Positions 1-5,330 of a stretch of 5,693 nucleotides of DNA are shown here, one piece after another. Source of the stretch: Prevotellaceae bacterium (lineage in GTDB: Bacteria; Bacteroidota; Bacteroidia; Bacteroidales; UBA932); contig JAIRLT010000041.1 in the NCBI GenBank assembly GCA_031259225.1, positions 1-5,693 on the forward strand, given 5' to 3'. How positions within the stretch are numbered: the first letter of the stretch is position 1; each line of letters starts with the position of its first letter. Position numbers and translations under genes: made by a program. The notes under the pieces are model-generated. The model worked only from the letters and a program-made list of their open reading frames with translations, was not told where the DNA came from and did no database searches.

Positions 1-492
1 GGTTAGTGTCTCGCCATTTACAACAAAGGGACGCGAGCCGCGCAAGGTATAGCTGGTGCTGCTATGCGGCACTACATTTGGCGGGTAGTCGGTAGCGTAG
101 GCGCACCAGTTGAATTGTGTAACACCGGCAGCAAGCGTAAGCGGAACAGTAACCGTAGCACTGTAATCGCCATTTGCCCCATGCAGCCAAAAGCCTTTGT
201 TGTTGCCGGCTTCAAGCGTAGCTGTACTCGTCGGTGAAGAACTTACAGCAGGAGTAGCACTCACTAATGCCCGCTCCCAACTGCCCGCAGGCGCATTGTT
301 TTCTACTTTGCGGTAATCAACGAAGACCCACACTTTGGTGTTGTGCCTGTAGGCGCGTGCGCCTGTCCATGTTACACGGAATTTTACATTTGGCGTACTG
401 GTGTAAGTTGCACTGATAGTTTCCACCTGCACATTTTGTGCGCTTGCTGCAACGCTTGCCAGCATTGCGAAAAAGAAAAATTTTGTTCTCAT
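1..492 (-). CDS. Secreted protein of unknown function, N-terminal part (runs off the left edge)
   Basis: Reading leftward from an ATG at 492-490, 164 codons stay open to the window edge, so the C-terminus is missing. Residues 1-18 form a clear signal peptide: Arg-Thr-Lys, then a Phe-rich hydrophobic core, ending ASA before QN, which is a type I cleavage site. The mature part is rich in Thr, Ser, Val, Asn and aromatic residues, with stretches such as KVWVFVDYRKVENNAPAGSW and GFWLHGANGDYSATVTV. This suggests an exported beta-sandwich domain. I recall similar N-terminal regions in secreted Bacteroidales proteins but cannot name a family or function. There is no Shine-Dalgarno sequence; an A-rich stretch precedes the ATG. 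The nearest convincing promoter is about 320 bases upstream (811-841), leaving a long leader that contains the 681-781 inverted repeat. Confidence 0.85.
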   Translation of the reverse strand, partial: MRTKFFFFAMLASVAASAQNVQVETISATYTSTPNVKFRVTWTGARAYRHNTKVWVFVDYRKVENNAPAGSWERALVSATPAVSSSPTSTATLEAGNNKGFWLHGANGDYSATVTVPLTLAAGVTQFNWCAYATDYPPNVVPHSSTSYTLRGSRPFVVNGETLT

Positions 493-680
493 AATTTTTT
501 GTTGTTTATTGTTTTTATTTTTTGCAGCGTTGGGATTGTTTTATATACGTACCCACAAACACAAACGACATTTATAAAACAACCCCCTGCTGCAATTTTT
601 TATTCATTGCCACATTTCACGATTTCTACTTTGTTTGTGGGATTTTTCTTAAAAAGAAAACGTGAGTTTCAATTTATAGT

Positions 681-781
681 AGTTAGAGGTTGAGCAAACC
701 CACAGTCGAAAAATAAATTCAAATCCACGTTTTATACAATCATGGATACTTCGACTGTTGAAATTTTGCTCATTTCTAACT
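681..781. repeat. 101-nt multi-segment imperfect inverted repeat
   Basis: Three nested perfect arm pairs line up around one centre. AGTTAG (681-686) pairs with CTAACT (776-781), TGAGCAAA (691-698) with TTTGCTCA (765-772), and CAGTCGAA (703-710) with TTCGACTG (750-757). An inner ATCCA/TGGAT pair (723-727 with 743-747) may form the tip. Small internal loops separate the segments (AGGT against TTT, CCCA against TTGAAAT). Together this gives 22 to 27 base pairs, far more than expected from A+T-rich DNA by chance. It lies in the leader of the secreted-protein gene if transcription starts near 805. There is no U-tract on either side, so it does not look like an intrinsic terminator. It could be an RNA leader structure or a small hairpin element of mobile origin. 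Confidence 0.75.
732..773 (-). CDS. Possible 13-residue leader peptide ORF
   Basis: On the minus strand, an ATG at 773-771 opens 13 codons (MSKISTVEVSMIV) that end in TAA at 734-732. A GGAG lies six bases before the ATG (783-780). That is good Shine-Dalgarno spacing, while the larger genes here have none. The ORF covers one arm and the loop of the 681-781 inverted repeat and would lie in the leader of the secreted-protein gene. The layout recalls translated leader ORFs that control RNA folding, but the peptide has no run of one amino acid to suggest a signal. Short ORFs like this arise easily by chance, so this is a candidate only. Confidence 0.25.
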   Translation of the reverse strand: MSKISTVEVSMIV

Positions 782-810
782 CCAATAATCAAAGAACATC
801 AATAACGCTG

Positions 811-841
811 CAAATATATTACTTTATTTCTTAATTGCAAA
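811..841 (-). promoter_or_regulatory. Bacteroidota-type promoter, likely for the secreted-protein gene
   Basis: On the minus strand TTTG (841-838) and TATATTTG (818-811) are 19 bases apart. This fits exactly the TTTG / TAnnTTTG pattern of the Bacteroidota housekeeping sigma factor. The start of transcription would fall near 805, giving a leader of about 310 bases before the gene starting at 492. No better match lies nearer to that gene. The surrounding DNA is extremely A+T-rich, which raises the risk of a chance match. Confidence 0.5.
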
Positions 842-960
842 TTTTATTTAATACATTTCTTCTCTTATGCATTTACTAATTGAATTTACATTTTAGTTTT
901 TTGCGTTTATAATTCCATGTAAACGCATATTCTACATTTGCCATATTTTTTAATTTTAAC

Positions 961-1006
961 CGTGTCGCATTTCCGTGCCGCACGTGTCGCATTTGTGTCG
1001 CAAATG
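961..1006. repeat. TGTCGCA direct-repeat cluster with small hairpin
   Basis: CGTGTCGCATTT occurs twice (961-972 and 983-994), 22 bases apart. A third, shorter copy, GTGTCGCAAAT, follows at 995-1005. CATTTG (990-995) and CAAATG (1001-1006) form a perfect six-bp hairpin with a five-base loop. The cluster is an island of higher G+C in a very A+T-rich spacer, just past the tRNA terminator. It could be a protein-binding site or the remnant of a repeat. No function can be assigned. Confidence 0.45.
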
Positions 1007-1047
1007 TACAAAAAAATTTCTTTTTTCTTCGTTTTTGTGCATATAGT

Positions 1048-1092
1048 AAAAAAAAGAAAAGTCGCCGCAATTCTTTATTTTGCGGCGACTTT
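1048..1092 (-). terminator. Intrinsic terminator of tRNA-Lys
   Basis: A perfect 13-bp stem pairs 1058-1070 with 1080-1092, around a nine-base loop (1071-1079), with GTCGCCGCAA as its strong part. On the minus strand it is followed by a T-rich run (1057-1048, interrupted by one C). This is a textbook intrinsic terminator for leftward transcription, about 30 bases past the tRNA. On the other strand the run is only TTTCATTGTTTTT, so it may work weakly both ways. Because no terminator is visible between the exonuclease and the tRNA, it may also end read-through from the upstream operon. Confidence 0.9.
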
Positions 1093-1123
1093 CATTGTTT
1101 TTCGCTAAATTTGATTTATAGCT

Positions 1124-1199
1124 TGGTGATCCGCCCGGGGTTCGAACCCGGGACCCCAACATTAAAAGTGTTGTGCTCTACCAACTGAGCTAGCGAATC
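1124..1199 (-). tRNA. tRNA-Lys, anticodon UUU, with encoded CCA
   Basis: The full cloverleaf is visible on the minus strand. The acceptor stem pairs GATTCGC with GCGGATC (one T-G pair). The D arm is GCTC-AGTTGGTA-GAGC. The anticodon arm is CAACA-CTTTTAA-TGTTG, placing TTT at positions 34-36. The T arm is CCGGG-TTCGAAC-CCCGG, and the discriminator is A. The CCA tail is encoded (1126-1124); without it the gene ends at 1127. It reads both lysine codons. It has its own promoter (1228-1258) and terminator (1048-1092), so it is a monocistronic unit behind the exonuclease gene. Confidence 0.97.
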
Positions 1200-1227
1200 G
1201 TTCCGGCGCTTTTTTCAAAAGCGGATG

Positions 1228-1258
1228 CAAAGGTAGTATTTTTTTCAGAAGTATCAAA
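1228..1258 (-). promoter_or_regulatory. Promoter of tRNA-Lys
   Basis: On the minus strand TTTG (1258-1255) and TACCTTTG (1235-1228) are 19 bases apart, an exact match to the Bacteroidota TTTG / TAnnTTTG pattern. Transcription would start near 1222, leaving a 5' leader of about 20 bases before the tRNA. That leader holds a small CGCTTTT/AAAAGCG hairpin (1207-1213 with 1217-1223), which RNase P would remove. The promoter lies in the 71 bases between the exonuclease stop codon and the tRNA. Confidence 0.75.
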
Positions 1259-1270
1259 ACAAAATTTCAT

Positions 1271-2038
1271 CTACTTCCCGAATTGTTGTAATTTCAGTTC
1301 GGTGAGCACACGCTTGGTGTCAAGCGTAAAGTCACTTGACATAATCCACGTATAGTAAGCCGGCTCTTCTTTCAGGACATCCGTTACGCGCTTGCCTTTG
1401 TGTTTGCCGAAAGTGATAACAGCTTCCCCATTATCATTAAGCTCAAAGCGACCGGCGTAGTCCAGCAGGCGTTTGTCGTTGGACACTGCGGCAAGGTGCG
1501 CCATATCGTTTTGCAGGGTATCGTATTTGTCCAATTGCGACTGCAACACTTCGTACGTAGCACGCGTATCGGCTTCGGCGCTGTGTGCGTTTTCCAATAT
1601 TTTATTGCAATAAAATTTATAGGCGCCGGACAGCGTACGCGGTTCCATTTTATAAAAAATAGCTTGCACATCTATCAGCTTGCGTTTACGGAACTCAAAG
1701 TTCACGCCGGCGCGGATAAATTCTTCCGCTAAAATGGGGATGTCAAATTTCAGCGAATTGTATCCGGCAATATCGCAGCCTTCCATGTAAGCCGCCAAAC
1801 TTTTTGCCACTTCGGGGAAAGTCGGGCAGCCGGCGACGTCGGCGTCGCTGATGCCGTGCAACGCTTGCACTACTTTGGGAATAGGAATGGTCGGATTGAT
1901 ACGGCGCGTTTTACATTCTTCGCTGTTATCGGGAAATATTTTCAGGATACTTATTTCTACAATACGGTCTTTCGCAATATCCAGCCCGGTGGTTTCAACA
2001 TCAAAGAAAATGATGGGGTTCTTCAGGTTTAATCTCAC
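1271..2038 (-). CDS. DEDDh-family 3'-5' exonuclease with ExoX-like C-terminal domain
   Basis: This 255-residue cytoplasmic protein belongs to the DnaQ/epsilon exonuclease fold, which removes nucleotides from 3' ends with two metal ions. All three exonuclease motifs are present: FFDVETTGLD with Asp13 and Glu15 (Exo I), AGYNSLKFD with Asp99 (Exo II), and AHSAEADT with His152 and Asp157 (Exo III, DEDDh type). Residues about 207-235 (ITFGKHKGKRVTDVL, then YYTWIM) match the small C-terminal module of ExoX-like nucleases. It is too short and lacks the partners expected of a replicative proofreading subunit fused to a polymerase, so repair or general DNA/RNA 3' trimming is more likely. The start is GTG at 2038-2036. 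It overlaps the TGA of the preceding gene as GTGA, which implies translational coupling. No in-frame ATG lies near and no Shine-Dalgarno is seen. Confidence 0.93.
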   Translation of the reverse strand: MRLNLKNPIIFFDVETTGLDIAKDRIVEISILKIFPDNSEECKTRRINPTIPIPKVVQALHGISDADVAGCPTFPEVAKSLAAYMEGCDIAGYNSLKFDIPILAEEFIRAGVNFEFRKRKLIDVQAIFYKMEPRTLSGAYKFYCNKILENAHSAEADTRATYEVLQSQLDKYDTLQNDMAHLAAVSNDKRLLDYAGRFELNDNGEAVITFGKHKGKRVTDVLKEEPAYYTWIMSSDFTLDTKRVLTELKLQQFGK

Positions 2039-3480
2039 GGCAATAAAGTGGGTAAGGTTGCTTTTAACTGGTCGATAGTAATGTCTTTCAGAATAATTTT
2101 TTTCTCGTTATCCAATAAATAAATGGTCGGGATAGCGTGAATGTCGTACTTTGCATAGATGTTTTCGGTTTCGTCCGGCGACCAGACATTTATCCAGTCA
2201 AATTGATTTTTTTCGGTAATGTAGGGCAACCAGTCGGATTTAGTTTTGTCCACATACACGGCATATACTTGCAGTCCTTTGTTGCGGTACTCCTGATAGG
2301 TTTCCCAAAGGATGGGGGTTACCATAGCGCAGGTTCCGCACAACGGATTGAAGAAATATAACACCGTATAGGGCGCCTGTACGTCGTGCAGCGCGAAGAA
2401 TTGCCCATTCGGGTCTTGCAGTTTCAAATTGGTGGCAATCGAACCGAACGGATTTAATTTTTCCAGCCGTGCGGCTTCCCGCAGTTTGGATACATAGGCT
2501 TCGTCCGTCCATGCCTCGGCGTCTTGCAGTACGTATTTATCGGCAATATGCAGGGAAATGGGTTCTATTTCGGGATAGGGCGCATGGCGGAAAAAATCGT
2601 AAAGGTTGCGCACTGCAAATTCATATACTTCCCGGTTTACTTTGGTTTTGTCAATCAAAAAATCGACTTGCGCCTGCAACAACTCTTTTTCCGGCGGAAG
2701 CACCTGTGAAAAATACGTGGTGAACAAATTAGTCAATACTGGTATGTGTAGTATGCGCACGTCGGAGAAATCTACATTATCAAAAAAATGTTCTTTATAA
2801 AAGTTCATAAAATAAGCCTGCCGCAACGAGTCGGGATTGGGCGACATGGGGGAAATGTTCGGTTCCGGCGCTTCCGGTTCTTGCATGGAGCGGAAGAAGA
2901 ACGACAGCGTTGTGTTGGGGAAATTTTCCCCGATAGCGCTGATGCGGTCTTTTACTTGCTGGTTCAACTGCTGCATCTGTGACGTGATAGAATACGCCGA
3001 ATCGGGATTTTGCCGGTAGAGTTGCATCCGTTCCTGTAACCGTTGGGCATGTTGCCGGAGGGAACTGATAAAATACATATAATCGGCAAAGCCTTCGTTT
3101 TCCGGCGAGCCTTTCACGGCAAGCGAAGGAAGCCCTTGCGCCGTATCGAATGTGATTGAAAATTGTTGCGGTGCACCGGCGGTAATGAAGAAGTCAATAT
3201 TGCTATCCTCTACTTTAAGGCTGTACATGCCGGCGGCAAGCGGCTGGTCGCCTTTGAATATAACTTTTCCGCCGGCGTCCAACTGCAATGAGTCGAATGC
3301 AGCGGCTTCCGCATTCACGTAGCGGTTCAGCTGTACCAGTGCATCTTGTTTTGCACCGGCAATTTGTACTTCGATAGCATACCCCTTGGGCGGAGCAGCG
3401 GTTTTCTTCTGCGAGGCAGCAATTCCCCACGTACTGCATAATAATACGGCAAGGGAAACGGTAATTAATTTTTTCATCAT
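2035..3480 (-). CDS. Periplasmic TlpA-like thioredoxin-fold protein, CGTC type (DUF4369-like N-terminus)
   Basis: This 481-residue exported protein has a type I signal peptide (about residues 1-22, ending GIAA). Residues about 33-125 resemble the beta-rich DUF4369 domain. A long helical middle follows (about 130-340, DUF5106-like, with a Glu/Pro-rich linker near 200-215). A C-terminal thioredoxin fold of the TlpA/AhpC-TSA group starts near residue 350. The redox motif is FFNPLCGTC with Cys381 and Cys384, and the cis-proline is Pro451 (HAIPTIYLLD). Such Bacteroidota proteins are thought to reduce or exchange disulfides in envelope proteins; the partner cannot be told from sequence. It is a diverged tandem paralogue of the gene at 3547-5028 and is probably co-transcribed with it (66-base gap, no promoter seen). 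ATG ATG begins the gene, so the start could be three bases further in. Its stop overlaps the exonuclease start. Confidence 0.9.
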   Translation of the reverse strand: MMKKLITVSLAVLLCSTWGIAASQKKTAAPPKGYAIEVQIAGAKQDALVQLNRYVNAEAAAFDSLQLDAGGKVIFKGDQPLAAGMYSLKVEDSNIDFFITAGAPQQFSITFDTAQGLPSLAVKGSPENEGFADYMYFISSLRQHAQRLQERMQLYRQNPDSAYSITSQMQQLNQQVKDRISAIGENFPNTTLSFFFRSMQEPEAPEPNISPMSPNPDSLRQAYFMNFYKEHFFDNVDFSDVRILHIPVLTNLFTTYFSQVLPPEKELLQAQVDFLIDKTKVNREVYEFAVRNLYDFFRHAPYPEIEPISLHIADKYVLQDAEAWTDEAYVSKLREAARLEKLNPFGSIATNLKLQDPNGQFFALHDVQAPYTVLYFFNPLCGTCAMVTPILWETYQEYRNKGLQVYAVYVDKTKSDWLPYITEKNQFDWINVWSPDETENIYAKYDIHAIPTIYLLDNEKKIILKDITIDQLKATLPTLLP

Positions 3481-3490
3481 GTTATGTTTT

Positions 3491-3559
3491 GATTTCTAAT
3501 TTCTGATTTCTAATTTCTGATTGGCTGGCGCCGGCGTTCTTAACTCTTAACTCTTAACT
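3491..3559. repeat. Heptamer repeats flanking a G+C-rich palindromic core
   Basis: Four heptamers alternating ATTTCTA and ATTTCTG (3492-3519) lead into the core TTGGCTGGCGCCGGCG (3521-3536). Three perfect CTTAACT heptamers follow (3539-3559). The core contains the palindrome GGCGCC and pairs with itself almost fully. The same layout, with different heptamers, occurs at 5102-5320. The right-hand heptamers run into the end of the upstream thioredoxin gene and contain its stop codon, read as AGTTAAG on that strand. This resembles the short tandemly repeated heptamers known from some bacterial intergenic regions. Confidence 0.8.
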
Positions 3560-5028
3560 TCCCCGGTATCCCTGATAGGCTCGCTATCTATGTACAGCCC
3601 TAAAAGCTGCGACAACAAATCGTGTGATACGCGGCGGGCAATAATGGTTTTATCCTTGTTCAGCAAGAATACCTGCGGCGTTGTGTTCACGCCATACCAG
3701 TCATAAAAACCCGTTTGCCGGTAAGGATCCCATACATTTATCCAGTCTTCCAGTTGGTTTTCTTGCAGGAATTTCAACCACTCCGGTTGATTGGCTTGCG
3801 TATATACGCAAAAAGTTTGCATCCCCCTGTCCTTATATTTGGCGTACACCTCATGCAACTTCGGGACTTCCGTTTTGCAATGCCCGCAATTGGAATCGAA
3901 GAAAATAAGCAATGTGTAGGGCGTTTGAATATCGTACAGTGAAACATATTCCCCCGCCATCGTTTGCATTTTCAGGTCGCGCGCTTTCATGCCCACCAGC
4001 GAATGGGCGTTGTAGTGCGCATATTCGCGGATGCTTTTCATAAAGGTCGTGTCTTTCTCCGCCCATTCCGCCTGCCCCGACAGGTAATAAGCGTTGATGA
4101 TGTCAAGCACTACCGCCTCCATGCCCATAGCGTGTTCGGATGTGATAGTATAGGTTTTCCACTGGATATAGGTGTTGAAAAGATGCCCCAGGCAAAACAT
4201 GAACATCGTACTGTCGGCTTTCGCCAGTTCCAGTATCGCGTGTATTTGCGGGATAATGGAATCGGGATGTTGAATAAGTTTGTTCTGGAAATAGTATTCA
4301 AAATTCGGCTGGAACACCGGCGTATTCAATAACCGGGCGTCGGAAAAATCAAGGTTGTCGAGGTAGTGGTTTTTATCCCAGTTGTAATAATATACCCAAC
4401 GCAACGAATCGCGGTTCGGGGCGTCTTCGGGAATATCCGGTTCGGGTGCAACGGCTGCCGGCTGCACTGCCCGCGCCATTGACGCCAGCAGTTTTCCTTG
4501 CCATTGGTTCATCACTTGCCGGGTATAGGCTTTTTCTTCGTCCGCAATAATTTTCAAACTGTCGCGGGCGATGTCGGTAAATGAAGAGTCCTTCTGCGCC
4601 TGCTCGCGCAAGCGGCTACCGGCGCGTTGCCGTTGCCCGAGGTATTTTTGGAAATCCAAAAACGCTACATTTTCCGGCGAGTTTTTATAAATAATTTCTA
4701 CCGGTTGGTCTTTATTTTTTTTGTAATGCACACCGAAGTGCTGGCTTTCGTCGTCCGAAATAAGGAAGTCGAACAACAGTACGCCGCCGGAAGCAAACAA
4801 ATACAAGCCGCCCGGCAAGGACGTTTCTTTTGAAAATACGGCGCGTCCTTTTGCATCGGTCAGGGCGGTATCAACGGCATATTTGCTATTGCCGCCATAC
4901 CTTGCCAACAAAATCGTAGAGTCTTTTTGCGCGTCGTCAAGTAATAATTCTATCCGGTAACCCTGTGCTACAGCGACGCCCGGCAAGATGGCAAGCATCG
5001 TAATAAAAAAAATAAACCACGTTCTCAT
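3547..5028 (-). CDS. Periplasmic TlpA-like thioredoxin-fold protein, CGHC type (DUF4369-like N-terminus)
   Basis: This is a 493-residue exported protein and the first gene of the putative operon. The signal peptide spans residues 1-21 (MRTWFIFFITML, ending AVA before QG). A DUF4369-like beta domain follows (about 24-115), then a long helical DUF5106-like region (about 120-345) and a TlpA-type thioredoxin domain from about 350. The active site is FFDSNCGHCKTEVP with Cys381 and Cys384, and the cis-proline is Pro451 (NTTPQVFLLN). These numbers are the same as in the downstream paralogue. CGHC is the protein-disulfide-isomerase-type motif, usually less reducing than thioredoxin's CGPC, so the two paralogues may differ in redox potential. 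The frame stays open upstream to a TTG at 5055, but that codon lies inside the promoter's -7 box and would spoil the signal peptide, so ATG at 5028 is chosen. The last residues (VKS) and the TAA stop come from a heptamer repeat. Confidence 0.9.
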   Translation of the reverse strand: MRTWFIFFITMLAILPGVAVAQGYRIELLLDDAQKDSTILLARYGGNSKYAVDTALTDAKGRAVFSKETSLPGGLYLFASGGVLLFDFLISDDESQHFGVHYKKNKDQPVEIIYKNSPENVAFLDFQKYLGQRQRAGSRLREQAQKDSSFTDIARDSLKIIADEEKAYTRQVMNQWQGKLLASMARAVQPAAVAPEPDIPEDAPNRDSLRWVYYYNWDKNHYLDNLDFSDARLLNTPVFQPNFEYYFQNKLIQHPDSIIPQIHAILELAKADSTMFMFCLGHLFNTYIQWKTYTITSEHAMGMEAVVLDIINAYYLSGQAEWAEKDTTFMKSIREYAHYNAHSLVGMKARDLKMQTMAGEYVSLYDIQTPYTLLIFFDSNCGHCKTEVPKLHEVYAKYKDRGMQTFCVYTQANQPEWLKFLQENQLEDWINVWDPYRQTGFYDWYGVNTTPQVFLLNKDKTIIARRVSHDLLSQLLGLYIDSEPIRDTGEVKS

Positions 5029-5052
5029 AATGAAGTTATACTTATTTGTGTA

Positions 5053-5084
5053 CAAAAGTAGATAAATTTATTTAAAACAACAAG
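5053..5084 (-). promoter_or_regulatory. Promoter of the thioredoxin/exonuclease operon
   Basis: On the minus strand TACTTTTG (5060-5053) matches the TAnnTTTG -7 element exactly. CTTG (5084-5081), 20 bases upstream, is a one-mismatch -33 element. Transcription would start near 5047, giving a leader of about 20 bases before the ATG at 5028. This placement supports the ATG over the upstream TTG. The -33 end lies just inside the edge of the repeat array, about 18 bases from the first heptamer. Confidence 0.6.
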
Positions 5085-5101
5085 AGCCGCAGGTTAGCTA
5101 A

Positions 5102-5136
5102 TTATAAGTTATAAGTTATGAGTTATGAATTATGAA
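5102..5136. repeat. Heptamer tandem repeat, left arm of an inverted pair
   Basis: Five heptamers run head to tail: TTATAAG twice, TTATGAG once and TTATGAA twice. They lead into the core TTGGCTGACGCCGGC (5137-5151). Positions 5116-5148 match the reverse complement of 5270-5302 at 28 of 33 positions by hand count, and all five differences are A/G changes. The arms therefore form a long imperfect inverted repeat around the 17-bp array. Confidence 0.85.
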
Positions 5137-5150
5137 TTGGCTGACGCCGG

Positions 5151-5235
5151 CTAATATGATTAATGTGCTAATGTGATTAATGTGCTAATGTGATTAATGT
5201 GCTAATGTGATTAATGTGCTAATGTGATTAATTGG
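5151..5235. repeat. Five-copy 17-bp tandem repeat
   Basis: The unit CTAATGTGATTAATGTG is repeated five times without gaps. Copies 2 to 4 (5168-5218) are identical. Copy 1 has one change (CTAATATG), and copy 5 changes at its end into ATTGG, the start of the next palindromic core. Each unit is itself two related halves, CTAATGTG and ATTAATGTG. The perfect middle copies suggest recent slippage, so copy number may vary between strains. No reading frame of note is present. Confidence 0.95.
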
Positions 5236-5320
5236 CTGGCGCGCCAGCGCTAACCATTAACCACTAATTGGCGCCAGCTAACTCATAACTCATAATTCAT
5301 AATTGGTTGATGCGTCAGCC
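5232..5320. repeat. Palindromic cores separated by heptamers, right part of the array
   Basis: Three cores alternate with A+T-rich heptamers. The first core (5232-5250) contains the perfect 14-bp palindrome GCTGGCGCGCCAGC (5235-5248). TAACCAT, TAACCAC and TAATTGG follow (5251-5271). The second core, TTGGCGCCAGC, is at 5268-5278. TAACTCA twice, TAATTCA and TAATTGG follow (5279-5306). The last core, TTGGTTGATGCGTCAGCC (5303-5320), is a quasi-palindrome. Every core is entered through TTGG. The unit may form cruciforms in DNA or hairpins in RNA. Confidence 0.85.
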
Positions 5321-5330
5321 TCATTGTTCA

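Noticed and set aside
343..693. Plus-strand 116-codon ORF
   Set aside because: It lies opposite the start of the secreted-protein gene and the T-rich spacer. Its product is Cys- and Phe-rich with no domain, and the minus-strand frame has a proper signal peptide.
681..781. Integron attC site
   Set aside because: attC sites begin with RYYYAAC and end with GTTRRRY. Here the ends are the other way round (GTTAG at the left, CTAAC at the right), and no integrase or cassette is seen.
876..1162. Minus-strand ORFs of 64 and 68 codons
   Set aside because: They run through the tRNA-Lys gene, its terminator and A+T-rich DNA, and the products are Lys/Phe-rich low-complexity sequence. They are artefacts.
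5029..5055. Upstream extension of the thioredoxin gene to a TTG start at 5055
   Set aside because: The TTG forms part of the promoter -7 box, it would add polar residues before the signal peptide, and the ATG at 5028 aligns the active-site positions with those of the paralogue.
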